Below the pieces are notes generated by a model. That model saw only the letters and a program-made list of their open reading frames with translations. It was not told where the DNA came from and did no database searches. The translations under genes were made by a program, and so were the position numbers. From the NCBI GenBank assembly GCA_041749275.1, contig JBGTBQ010000467.1, positions 1 to 19,459 on the forward strand: 19,459 nt of DNA. The letters run 5' to 3'. This document shows positions 8,873 to 16,521 of the stretch, one piece after another. Source of the stretch: JBGTBQ01 sp041749275. Its GTDB lineage: Bacteria; Acidobacteriota; Blastocatellia; Pyrinomonadales; Pyrinomonadaceae. The stretch's first letter is position 1, and each line of letters begins with the position of its first letter.

Positions 8873-10123
8873 TCAATTCGGCACACGCGCCCCGCGCAAT
8901 GAAGAGAGCGGAGGCGCGGCGCTTGCCTGCTCGGCGGCGCGCGAGAGACTCTCCTCGAAGTGCGCGGCGATAGCTTTCCAGTCATAGCGCGCGGCGAGTT
9001 CGGATGCGGCCCGTTCAAGCTCGCGTCGCCGCCCGTCGTCTTGCAATAGTTCGATGACCGACGCGGCGAACTTTTCCGCGTCGTCCGCGATGATGATGTC
9101 GCGCCCGTCGTGCACGTCCAACCCTTCGGCGCCGATGGTCGTCGAGACGACGGCTTTTCCGGCGGCCATCGCCTCGTAGATTTTGAGCCGCGTCCCGCCG
9201 CCGACGCGCAAAGGCACGACGAAGACCGCCGCCTCCTTGAGGTGTCCCACGACGGAAGGGACGCGGCCCGTCACCTCGACCGTCGCGGAGGCGTGCCGGA
9301 GCACGCGCGGGTGCGGGTCGCGCCCGACGACGCGGAAGCGCGCACGCGGGACAGCCGCTAAAACTCGCGGCCAGATGTCGCGGCAGAAGTATTCCACGCC
9401 GTCTACGTTCGCCTCCCAGTCCATCGAACCGAGAAACAGGACGAGCGGCCCCGCCGGTTCATGCCCCGCCGCCGCGCGGTACTGCTCCACGTCAACGCCC
9501 GTCGGCACGATGCTGATGCGCGCCGGGTCGGTCATCCCGGACATCAGCTCGCGGTCGTTCTCCGACACGGCGATAACGTGACGGAACGCATCCACCATCC
9601 GCCGCTCGTAGCGCAACATCTTCACGGCTTCGATTTTGTAAACGAGATGGAGCGCCGGGTTTCGCTCGTGCCGCGCCTGTCGCTGCCACAGCACCGACTC
9701 GACGTTATGCTGAAAGAGCACGGACACGCGCGCCAGCTCCGGAGGGAAGTTGAGCGACGCGGCGAGAAAATCGCACACCGCCACGTCGAAACGGCGCTCG
9801 CCCGTCCATTGAGAGAGCAGGCGTTGCACCTCCGGCGAAGTGAACTTCGTCACGGCGTAGGGCGCGGGCGAGAACATCTTGCGAAGATAATTCAAACCTT
9901 GCGCCGGCAACCCCTCGCCCGGCGCGCCGGTGCGAACCGTCACCGCGCTGGGGAACTGTTTTTCGATCTCCGCCTCGTAAGCCTCGTCCGTCGGCCCCGC
10001 ATAGTAAGTCAGCAGCGTGACCTCGTGCCGCGCCGCGAGTTGGCGCAGTAGATTGTATGAACGAATCTTGCCGCCCGTATCTACCGGCAAGAGCTTTCCC
10101 GCTTTGACCCACAAAATTCGCAT
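8873..10123 (-). CDS. GT4-family glycosyltransferase
   Basis: 416 aa from ATG 10123 (MRILWVKAGKLLPVDTGGK). The N-terminal half has the G-G-K-x-R nucleotide-sugar loop near residues 17-21 and FQHNVES around 137-143. The C-terminal half has the donor-binding region VVPLRVGGGTRLKIYEAMAAGKAVV, with the GT4 glutamate near residue 317. Such enzymes transfer a sugar from a nucleotide donor to a lipid-linked glycan at the cytoplasmic face of the membrane. The opening resembles the exosortase/EpsH-associated sugar transferase group (TIGR03087), but no exosortase is in the window. The frame stays open to 10198, but those 25 residues would be encoded by the end of the adjacent REP element, so I reject that start. 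The gene leads a compact run with algD, the YdcF-like gene and the short beta-helix gene. No strong Shine-Dalgarno is seen. Confidence 0.88.
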   Translation of the reverse strand: MRILWVKAGKLLPVDTGGKIRSYNLLRQLAARHEVTLLTYYAGPTDEAYEAEIEKQFPSAVTVRTGAPGEGLPAQGLNYLRKMFSPAPYAVTKFTSPEVQRLLSQWTGERRFDVAVCDFLAASLNFPPELARVSVLFQHNVESVLWQRQARHERNPALHLVYKIEAVKMLRYERRMVDAFRHVIAVSENDRELMSGMTDPARISIVPTGVDVEQYRAAAGHEPAGPLVLFLGSMDWEANVDGVEYFCRDIWPRVLAAVPRARFRVVGRDPHPRVLRHASATVEVTGRVPSVVGHLKEAAVFVVPLRVGGGTRLKIYEAMAAGKAVVSTTIGAEGLDVHDGRDIIIADDAEKFAASVIELLQDDGRRRELERAASELAARYDWKAIAAHFEESLSRAAEQASAAPPLSSLRGARVPN

Positions 10124-10158
10124 GGCTATCTCTGCTTGCCAATGGCTCCCGCAAATTC

Positions 10159-10801
10159 CGCCGCGTAGCGGCGACTTGAATTTAGCCCGGCGTTTCAACG
10201 CCGGGGCAACGTGTCACAACGAATGCGCGTCGCGTAGCGATGCCTGAATCACCCCCACACGTATCGCTCGTCATAGTCAATTTCATGCTTCCGCAAGAAT
10301 TCGATGTACTCTTCCTGAAAGGTCTTCATTCGATGATGCTCTCGTTGATTCTCAATGTAACTGACGACGGAAGCGATGTTCGATTTGCTGACTGTGAACG
10401 CGCCATACCCGTCCTGCCATGCGAAACCGCGCCAGTTTGGAAACTCCTCATGCACCCATTTCGAGGAATCGCCCTTCAGGAATTTTGCGATCTCGCTGGG
10501 CGCGAAAGTCGGAGGCGACATCACGAGCGCATGGACGTGATCTTCGACGCCGCCGACGCGCAACGCCGTCAATCCATGCTTTCGCGCGACGCCGCCGATG
10601 TACGACCAGACGCGTCGTTCGTGCTCAGGCTCAATGTAAGACACACGGTTCTTCGTGCTGAAGACGACGTGATAAAACAGAGCAGTGTACGTGTTCGCCA
10701 TCGAAAGCTTCTTCAGGCGTCGCTAACGCGACGCTGTGATTGGGTCGCTCCTTACCCGGCGTTGAAACGCCGGGCTAAATTCATCGCGCCGCTACGCGGC
10801 G
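10159..10801. mobile_element. RAYT transposase unit with three-hairpin inverted ends
   Basis: The transposase gene is framed by mirror-image palindromes. Left: CGCCGC-GTA-GCGGCG (10159-10173), CCCGGCGTT-TC-AACGCCGGG (10186-10205), GCGTCGC-GTA-GCGATGC (10227-10243). Right, in reverse order: 10717-10734, 10755-10774 and 10787-10801. The first and second hairpins are joined by AATTTAGCC on the left and GGCTAAATT on the right. These are REP-like hairpins of the kind recognised by RAYT Y1 transposases. The unit sits between the glycosyltransferase and methyltransferase genes, interrupting the spacing of the polysaccharide cluster but no gene. A transposase-less copy is at 13708-13894. Confidence 0.85.
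10249..10701 (-). CDS. REP-associated tyrosine transposase (IS200/IS605 TnpA-like, Y1 HUH)
   Basis: 150 aa, a normal length for this family. The HUH motif is His-55-Val-His-57 in VEDHVHALV. The catalytic tyrosine is Tyr-115 in VVSYIENQREHH, followed by the familiar KTFQEEY. The opening YHVVFSTKNRV is also typical. The enzyme nicks single-stranded DNA at hairpin-bearing repeats through a 5'-phosphotyrosine link. All key residues are present and the frame is intact, so it could be active. It is enclosed by its own palindromic repeats, which is the RAYT arrangement rather than a classical IS200. There is no accompanying TnpB. GC content is visibly lower than in its neighbours, fitting an acquired element. 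Confidence 0.93.
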   Translation of the reverse strand: MANTYTALFYHVVFSTKNRVSYIEPEHERRVWSYIGGVARKHGLTALRVGGVEDHVHALVMSPPTFAPSEIAKFLKGDSSKWVHEEFPNWRGFAWQDGYGAFTVSKSNIASVVSYIENQREHHRMKTFQEEYIEFLRKHEIDYDERYVWG

Positions 10802-10834
10802 AGACTATCTTATTTTACGCGGCAAGTTTTATTC

Positions 10835-11599
10835 TCAAGCCCTGCGCGGAGCAAGGCGGCAGCGCACGAGAGAGGTCGTAAACTCGCGCGTGAGCCGGTT
10901 GGCAAACGGCTTCAGACGCCGGATGGGTTGCAGTTCGAGCGCCTCGAACCGGAAAGGGCTGGCCGCGACCAGTCGCTCGAAGCGGCGGATGGTCAACTGA
11001 TTCAGCCCGCCTTCGACTTCGCGGAAGCGCGTCGCGCCGTCGGTCTTAAAATCAGAGCGCCAGCGAATGAGCGCCCCTTCGGTGAAGACGAGATGCGACC
11101 ACGGGAAGACCGAGAATAGGTGCCCGCCGAGCGGGTGATACCACGTCGGCCCGAACACGGCGAGCACGCGCCCGTCATCTTTGATGAGGCCGCGCATCAC
11201 TTCGAGAATCCGCGCCGGGTCGTCGAAATGCTCGAAGGCGTCGAGCGAAAGAATCACGTCGGCCTTCTCGCCAGTGCTGCTGGCGAAGACGCACCGTTCC
11301 GCGACGCCCGCGCGCTGTGCCGACTCGCGCGCCGCGCGGAGCCGCTTCTCGCTGATGTCGAGACCGATGACTTTCCGCGCGCCGCGCTGCGCCGCTTCGA
11401 TGGCCGTCTCACCCGTCCCGCAGCCGAAGTCAAGCACGACCTTGCCCGCCAGTTCGTCCCAGATGCCCGGCCCGAACAAGGTCTCCGTCTTGCTCTTGCC
11501 GTGATAGGCGCTGCCGTCGCACAAACCCGTCTCGCCGTCGCGGCTGATGCGACGTAGAAGTTTGTAACCGAGTTGACCGCCGATGAATCCCAAACGCAT
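10835..11599 (-). CDS. Class I SAM-dependent methyltransferase
   Basis: 254 aa from ATG 11599. The S-adenosylmethionine-binding loop VVLDFGCGTGETAI is at about 54-67, an acidic strand end VIGLDIS follows about 20 residues later, and VILSLDAFEHFDDP is the motif IV region. The fold is that of small-molecule or O-methyltransferases; the closest functional guess is methylation of a sugar or lipid in the polysaccharide pathway. An in-frame GTG at 11618-11620 would add seven residues and lie 6 nt after the upstream stop, but ATG 11599 has GAGAGGG just before it, so I prefer that start. It follows the amidotransferase gene closely and the two are probably cotranscribed. The RAYT unit lies directly downstream. 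Confidence 0.85.
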   Translation of the reverse strand: MRLGFIGGQLGYKLLRRISRDGETGLCDGSAYHGKSKTETLFGPGIWDELAGKVVLDFGCGTGETAIEAAQRGARKVIGLDISEKRLRAARESAQRAGVAERCVFASSTGEKADVILSLDAFEHFDDPARILEVMRGLIKDDGRVLAVFGPTWYHPLGGHLFSVFPWSHLVFTEGALIRWRSDFKTDGATRFREVEGGLNQLTIRRFERLVAASPFRFEALELQPIRRLKPFANRLTREFTTSLVRCRLAPRRA

Positions 11600-11626
11600 T
11601 TTCCCTCTCGACAATCCCACCTTGAT

Positions 11627-13579
11627 TCACTTCGCGGCTGCGACTTCGGCGAAGACGCCGGGCCGACGTTCGGCCTCGCGCTCGCCATCGAAGAACCGTC
11701 GCAGCCAGATTTCAAAATTGACGAGCGCCCACAAACGCTCCGCATGGTTCTCACCTTGCGCGTGCCGCGCGACCAGACCGCGCACGAACTTTTCATCGAA
11801 CAATCCACGCCCGAGCGCGCGCTCGCCCAGCACGTATTCGTCAATCACGGAGCGGAACCGCCCACGGAACCACGCGCCGACGGGCACGGGGAAGCCCATC
11901 TTGCCGCGCGACAGAATCTCCGCGGGGAGCACGCCCTTCATGCTCCGTCGCAGAATGTGTTTGGTCTCCCAGCCACGCAGCTTCATGCGTTCGGGCAGCC
12001 GCGCCGTGTACTCGACGAGCATATGATCGAGGAACGGCACACGGCTCTCGATGGAAGCGGCCATACTCATCTGATCCTGCTTCATCAACAGTTCGTGCAG
12101 GTATGTTTTCGTGTCGGCGTAGAGCAAACGGTCGAGCAGCGTCCGCGCGTCCGCGCTCTCGATGCGCCGCCGCACCTCGGCGTAAGGGTCGAGCGAGCCG
12201 GCGCGCTCTTTCGCCTCCGGAGTCAACAGCTCGGCTTGCGCGGCGCGGCTGAAGACCGAGAAGTTGTCGAAGTAGAGGCTCTCGATGTCGGGCGGCAAAG
12301 TGAGGAACGTGCGCGCGAGCTTTTGCCGCGCTTTTGAGGCGGGCGGCAACGACTCGACCGCGCGCGTGACCGCGCCGCGCACACTGCCCGGCACGAGTTT
12401 GTGATAACGCGCGCCGAGTGCGAGGTTGTAGACGGTCTTCCGGTAGCGCGCATAACCGGCGAGCATCTCGTCGCTGCCCTCACCCGTCAGCACCACCTTG
12501 ACGTGTCGCGCGGCGAGTTCCGAGACGAAATAGAGCGCGACGCTCGAAGGATGCGCGAGCGGCTCGTCCTCATGCCAGACCAGACGCGGCAGCGCGTCGA
12601 AGAACTCTTCGGGCGTGACGATTATTTCGTGATGTTCGGTCTTGAACGCGCGCGAGACGAGGCGGGCATATTCCAGTTCGTTCGCCTCGCGCTCGGCGAA
12701 CGCCACCGAGAAGGTCTTGATCGGCTCCGTGACCATCTCGCTCATCACGGCGGCGATGGCCGACGAATCAATCCCGCCCGACAAAAACATTCCGAGCGGC
12801 ACGTCCGCCATCAGACGCAAACGCACCGACTCGCGGAACAGCTCCGACCACTCGGCGACGTAATCATCGTCGCTCCGCCGCGCGTCTTCGCCGTCTCCGA
12901 ATTGCACGTCCCAGAACTGTCTGATCTTTACCTCGCCATCGCGCCACGCGAGCGTGTGGCCGGGCAGCAACCGCTTGACGCCGGCAAACAGCGTCTCCTC
13001 GCCGGACGGCGCGTGATTGGCAAGATAGTCGGGCAGCGCCGCGTGGTTGATCTCCGGCGCGACGGCGCGAGCTTCGAGCAGCGATTTAATCTCCGACGCG
13101 AAGTAGAGCGAGCCGTCCCGCGCGTGGACGTAGTAGAGCGGCTTGACGCCGAGACGGTCGCGCGCGATGAACAGTTCGCGCGCCCGTTCGTCCCAGATGG
13201 CAAACGCGAACATCCCGCGCAGATGTTCGACGCAACGCTCGCCGTGCTCTTCGTAGAGATGGAGAATCGTTTCCGTGTCGCAATGCGTGCGGTAGGTGTG
13301 GCCGCGCGCTTCGAGCGCGGGGCGGTGGTCGGCATGGTTGTAGACCTCGCCGTTGTAGACGATGTGGAGCGTGCCGTCCTCGTTCGTCATCGGCTGATGG
13401 CCGGCGGCCACGTCCACGATGCTCAAACGCCGGTGTCCGAGACCCACCCGCCCGTCGAAGTACAACCCCACGTCGTCCGGCCCCCGGTGCGCGATCACGT
13501 CGCGCATCCGCTCGACCAACCCAGCGTCAAGGCAGCGCTCGGAGCGACTCGATAATGCTATGCCGTTAATGCCACACAT
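11627..13579 (-). CDS. asnB: Asparagine synthase (glutamine-hydrolysing)-like amidotransferase
   Basis: 650 aa from ATG 13579. MCGINGI places Cys-2 as the N-terminal glutaminase nucleophile after Met removal. RLSIVD (51-56), YNGEVYN (75-81) and GMFAFAIWD (122-130) complete the glutaminase domain. SGGIDSS (267-273) is the PPi-loop of the synthetase domain, followed by LTGEGSDEMLAGYARYR. The family adenylates a carboxylate and transfers ammonia from glutamine. In exopolysaccharide clusters these proteins are common and may amidate uronic acids or other sugar carboxylates, which would suit an AlgD locus (inference). The frame extends 40 codons further upstream, but those codons read through a heptamer DNA repeat and would bury the catalytic Cys, so the start must be 13579. 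No Shine-Dalgarno is seen, because the heptamer tract ends only 7 bases before the ATG. Confidence 0.92.
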   Translation of the reverse strand: MCGINGIALSSRSERCLDAGLVERMRDVIAHRGPDDVGLYFDGRVGLGHRRLSIVDVAAGHQPMTNEDGTLHIVYNGEVYNHADHRPALEARGHTYRTHCDTETILHLYEEHGERCVEHLRGMFAFAIWDERARELFIARDRLGVKPLYYVHARDGSLYFASEIKSLLEARAVAPEINHAALPDYLANHAPSGEETLFAGVKRLLPGHTLAWRDGEVKIRQFWDVQFGDGEDARRSDDDYVAEWSELFRESVRLRLMADVPLGMFLSGGIDSSAIAAVMSEMVTEPIKTFSVAFAEREANELEYARLVSRAFKTEHHEIIVTPEEFFDALPRLVWHEDEPLAHPSSVALYFVSELAARHVKVVLTGEGSDEMLAGYARYRKTVYNLALGARYHKLVPGSVRGAVTRAVESLPPASKARQKLARTFLTLPPDIESLYFDNFSVFSRAAQAELLTPEAKERAGSLDPYAEVRRRIESADARTLLDRLLYADTKTYLHELLMKQDQMSMAASIESRVPFLDHMLVEYTARLPERMKLRGWETKHILRRSMKGVLPAEILSRGKMGFPVPVGAWFRGRFRSVIDEYVLGERALGRGLFDEKFVRGLVARHAQGENHAERLWALVNFEIWLRRFFDGEREAERRPGVFAEVAAAK

Positions 13580-13585
13580 GATGAA

Positions 13586-13690
13586 AAAGTCCGAGGATTG
13601 GAGTCCGAAAGCCGGAGTTTGGAGTCCGAAAGCCAGAGTTTGGAGTCCGAAAGCCAGAGTCCGAAGCCCGGAGTCCGAAGCCCGGAGTCT
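13586..13690. repeat. Heptamer repeat tract, about 15 units
   Basis: The + strand divides cleanly into 7-mers: GGAGTCC, GAAAGCC, GGAGTTT, GGAGTCC, GAAAGCC, AGAGTTT and so on, ending GAAGCCC GGAGTCC GAAGCCC GGAGTCT. Three-unit (21-bp) blocks recur from about 13600 to 13662. It lies between the asnB start codon (13579) and the REP-derived element (13708). A related 7-nt periodic sequence precedes the TIR gene (323-401). Because 21 is a multiple of 3, the tract is open in the asnB frame and encodes a spurious FGLQ-type repeat. Confidence 0.9.
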
Positions 13691-13707
13691 GTACTCCACG
13701 CATTCTT

Positions 13708-13894
13708 CGCCGCGTAGCGGCGGGATGAATTTAGCCCGGCGTTTTAACGCCGGGGAAAGAAGTCGGGGCCGCCGCGTCGCGTCAGCGACGACTGAAGGGC
13801 CGGTTCATGCGTCGCTGACGCGACGCGGCGTACTTTTCATCAACAGACCCGGCTCTGAAGAGTCGGGCTAAATTCATGCCGCCGCTACGCGGCG
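13708..13894. mobile_element. Non-autonomous REP/BIME element related to the RAYT unit
   Basis: The 187-bp element has the same ends as the RAYT unit: CGCCGC-GTA-GCGGCG (13708-13722), ATGAATTTAGCCCGGCG leading into hairpin 13735-13754, an inner hairpin CGTCGC-GTCA-GCGACG (13775-13790), and the mirrored set on the right (13809-13826, 13848-13867, 13880-13894, with GGGCTAAATTCATG between the last two). No coding capacity remains between them. The right middle hairpin has changed (CCCGGCTCT) but keeps pairing, with a matching AGAGTCGGG on the other arm, which suggests the structure rather than the sequence is under selection. It separates the heparinase and asnB genes. Sequence 13895-13920 is AT-richer and empty. 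Confidence 0.85.
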
Positions 13895-13920
13895 CAAAAT
13901 TATGCGGAGTCGTTTTCATT

Positions 13921-16350
13921 TCAGGCATGAGTCACCTCTGTCTGCATTCTAACAACCCGCGCCTGCCTTTCCGTTTCAATTATCAGTTGGTCGCCCTCAC
14001 GCCGCGCGTGGGCGTAAGCGATTGGCGACGGCTCGTTGATGATTATCTGCCCATCGAATGACAGCCGCCGCCCGTTAATAAGGATTAATTCTTCGAGCGC
14101 CACGCCGTCGCGCGCGAAGCGCGCCCACGTCCATGCGAAATCCGCGGAGAGCCGCCCGTCATTGATGAGGCCGCCGACCTCGTCGCGCAACAGCACTCGG
14201 TCGCGCACGCCGTCGCCGACACCCGACACGTCGAACACGCGCCCGCCCTCGCCTTCCCTTTCGCGCACGACAACACCCGCTCGCGCTTCCGTCGCGCGCG
14301 GCATCAGGAACGTGACGAACTCGCACCCACCTGCCGCCGTCGCGCCGAAGACGCGGACTTGCGACGACTCACGCGAGCCGTAGCAAAAAGAGGCCCAACC
14401 CTCCTCGCCGCGCCACTCGCCGCCGTCTCCGAAGGAGACGATTTCGAGGCCGGGTGCGCTCACGGACGATTCGCTCACGAAGGGCGTGCCCTCTTCCGCC
14501 GTCGTTTCCGGCTTCGCGCCCGGCGCGAAATGAAAGAAGAGTTCGTACAGATGCGGACGCGCCGCGCCGTTGATGCGGTCGCGCATAATCCAGTAGCCAC
14601 CCTTGATGAAGAGCACGTCGCGCGCGTGGCTCAAAGCGTCGTCGAGACGCGCGTAGCCGTCATGCTCGCCCTCGAAGAAGTCGAAGCGCTCGCGGCTCAC
14701 CCACGTGCGTTCGCGCGCGCGCGCGACGTGCGCCCATGTGAAGGGGCCAGCGGGTGCGGACGAGGACTCGCCGTCAACGGCGAGCGTGTTGTGCGCCGGC
14801 GTCGAGCGGAAGTAGTCGCGCAACGCGGCGTCGCCCGTGTAAGTGTAAGTGCCGGGGTCAACGAGCAGCGTGCGCCCGCGCGCCGCGAGATCGAACGAGA
14901 GCGCGTCGGCGTGCGCGTGACCGCAGTTGTCCGCGCCGTGCGGGCCGCAGTCCATGAGCAGATAGTTGCTCTCCGGCGTCCAGCCATCGCGCATCACATA
15001 ATATCCGCCGTCGTGGAACGCACGCGATGTGCGGGCGGGCGGGCGGGCTTCGAGGCGATCAAAGCTTTCAAGCCCGGCGGGGCCGAGCAGCCACAGCGTC
15101 TCCTCCGCCGCGTCGCCCGCGACGTGCTTGAAGTCCTCGCGCCCGAACAGCGCCGCGCCCGTCGAGAGCGCGGCGCGGAAGTCGTTCGCCGGGCGCTCGT
15201 CGAGCATGACGAGGCGGCCCCCGTCGTCGTCGCCGATGAAAGGCGTCGTGCCGTCCGGTCGAGTGATGAACATGAGATGCTCAAGCAGCGCCTTCAACTT
15301 CTCTCCGAGTGTGTTCTCGATTTCAATTCCATTCGCGCGCGACAGCGCGACAAGGTGCGTGTAGAAGTCCGCCGTGTATCGTTGATAGTAGCTCGCCTGC
15401 TCGAAGTAAACGCCGTCGGCGAGGATGTGGCGTTCGAGCTGTTCGATGAGGATGCGCCTGCCGGTCTCGCGCCAGCGCGCGGCGTCGCGCATCTCCGGCA
15501 GGAGCGTGCCGACGTAGAAGAGGCCAAGCGCCTCGCCCGTCAAATGCGTGTTGGGGCTGAAGTAGGTCGAGAGATACGTTTCGAGATGGCGCGCGTTGAG
15601 ATAGAGAAATTTGAGCGCGCGCGAAAAAAGTTTTGGCGTCAGGCTCGGCGAGTCCTTGAAGAGATAGAGCGCCCACAGCCACGCGATGGAACGGAACGCG
15701 ACCTCAAGGCTGCTCGCCCAGTTGATGCCGAGTTTCGGCGGGTTGGCATCCATCCACGAGTTGAGATACACGACGAACTTTCGCGCGTAACGCTCGTCGC
15801 CCGTGCGCCAGTAGGCGCGACCGAGCGTCAGAAAAAACTGGTGTCGGTTAAGCTCCCACGTAATCTTTTTGTCGCCCGCCAAGTCGGGATTGAGATAGTC
15901 AATCTCGCTCCAGTGCGCGAGCGGCGCGCGCTTGCCCGCGACGGGTTCGAGATGCCAGTCCACGGGGTCGCCGAAACTCAAATCCCGCAGGCCGAGCAGA
16001 TCGAAGCGCCCGTCGCAAATTCTTTCGGCGTGTGCGACCGCGTGCGCTTTGTCCCGACCGCCGAAACGTTTCTCCAACTCCGCGCGCGTCTTTGCGGTGT
16101 CGGCAAACGAAGCGAAGAAGGCGGGCGCGGTGCGCGTGCGAAAATGTTCAAGCAGACTTTCGTCGTCGTGGATACGCGCGGCGCGTGGCGCGTCGAAGAG
16201 GCGGAAGAACTCTGCATCCGTAGGCAAGCGCGCGGCGCGCGACCAGCCGCGCCGCTCCGCGAGGGCGGCGAGCGACTGTTGGCCGCGCACGCGCAACTCG
16301 TCCGCGCCGCGGCCCCGCGCCTTTTTCAGTTTGTTCAGCAAGCCGTTCAT
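13921..16350 (-). CDS. Heparinase II/III-family protein
   Basis: 809 aa without signal peptide. Residues 60-420 form the (alpha/alpha) toroid of the N-terminal Hepar_II_III_N domain: HWSEIDYLNPDLAGDKKITWELNRHQ at 146-171 (shown as HWSEIDYLNP and WELNRHQ), SPNTHLTGEALGLFYVG at 265-281, and the YYQRY group at 321-325. Asn-267/His-269 and Tyr-321/322 are in the positions of the usual lyase residues. From about 440 the beta-sandwich domain contains GPHGADNCGHAHADALSFD, with the metal-binding-type His residues, and LLVDPGTYTYTG. The family eliminates uronate-containing polysaccharides such as heparin or alginate; cytoplasmic-looking members within polysaccharide synthesis clusters have no settled role. 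Start ATG 16350 lacks a Shine-Dalgarno. The long antisense frame over this gene is a codon-bias shadow. Confidence 0.9.
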   Translation of the reverse strand: MNGLLNKLKKARGRGADELRVRGQQSLAALAERRGWSRAARLPTDAEFFRLFDAPRAARIHDDESLLEHFRTRTAPAFFASFADTAKTRAELEKRFGGRDKAHAVAHAERICDGRFDLLGLRDLSFGDPVDWHLEPVAGKRAPLAHWSEIDYLNPDLAGDKKITWELNRHQFFLTLGRAYWRTGDERYARKFVVYLNSWMDANPPKLGINWASSLEVAFRSIAWLWALYLFKDSPSLTPKLFSRALKFLYLNARHLETYLSTYFSPNTHLTGEALGLFYVGTLLPEMRDAARWRETGRRILIEQLERHILADGVYFEQASYYQRYTADFYTHLVALSRANGIEIENTLGEKLKALLEHLMFITRPDGTTPFIGDDDGGRLVMLDERPANDFRAALSTGAALFGREDFKHVAGDAAEETLWLLGPAGLESFDRLEARPPARTSRAFHDGGYYVMRDGWTPESNYLLMDCGPHGADNCGHAHADALSFDLAARGRTLLVDPGTYTYTGDAALRDYFRSTPAHNTLAVDGESSSAPAGPFTWAHVARARERTWVSRERFDFFEGEHDGYARLDDALSHARDVLFIKGGYWIMRDRINGAARPHLYELFFHFAPGAKPETTAEEGTPFVSESSVSAPGLEIVSFGDGGEWRGEEGWASFCYGSRESSQVRVFGATAAGGCEFVTFLMPRATEARAGVVVREREGEGGRVFDVSGVGDGVRDRVLLRDEVGGLINDGRLSADFAWTWARFARDGVALEELILINGRRLSFDGQIIINEPSPIAYAHARREGDQLIIETERQARVVRMQTEVTHA

Positions 16351-16403
16351 TCGTTCAAAGTCGCCCGCGCTTAGAAGCTGTGTGAAAAGCCGGTGCTGTT
16401 TTT

Positions 16404-16492
16404 AGCTCCGTCAGGAGCGAAATGTTTGTAGCTCGGATGACCTTTTTTGATGTAGCTCCGTGGGCTATAAACATTTCGCTCCTGACGGAGCT
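16404..16492. repeat. 24-bp perfect inverted repeat, REP-like
   Basis: Arms 16404-16427 and 16469-16492 are perfect reverse complements, beginning AGCTCCGTCAGGAGCG. The 41-base centre repeats part of the arm (GTAGCTCGG and GTAGCTCCGTGGGCTATAAAC). The element fills the gap between the AlkP-like gene (ends 16522) and the heparinase gene (starts 16350). It is unrelated in sequence to the RAYT repeats at 10159 and 13708. It could act as a bidirectional terminator or be a mobile palindromic repeat of a second family; TTTTCAAAC follows on the + strand and only a weak T-run (TAAAAAC read in reverse) on the other. Confidence 0.85.
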
Positions 16493-16521
16493 TTTCAAAC
16501 ACCTTCTTAAATCGTTTGGCG

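Noticed and set aside
13586..13690. CRISPR-like direct repeats
   Set aside because: Units are 7 bases in contiguous tandem without spacers; this is a heptamer tandem repeat.
14359..16374. 671-codon open frame on the + strand opposite the heparinase gene
   Set aside because: Arg/Val/Glu/Ala-rich composition with no domain, fully antisense to a well-conserved gene; long antisense frames are expected at this GC content. The same applies to 12401-13555 and 18008-19291.
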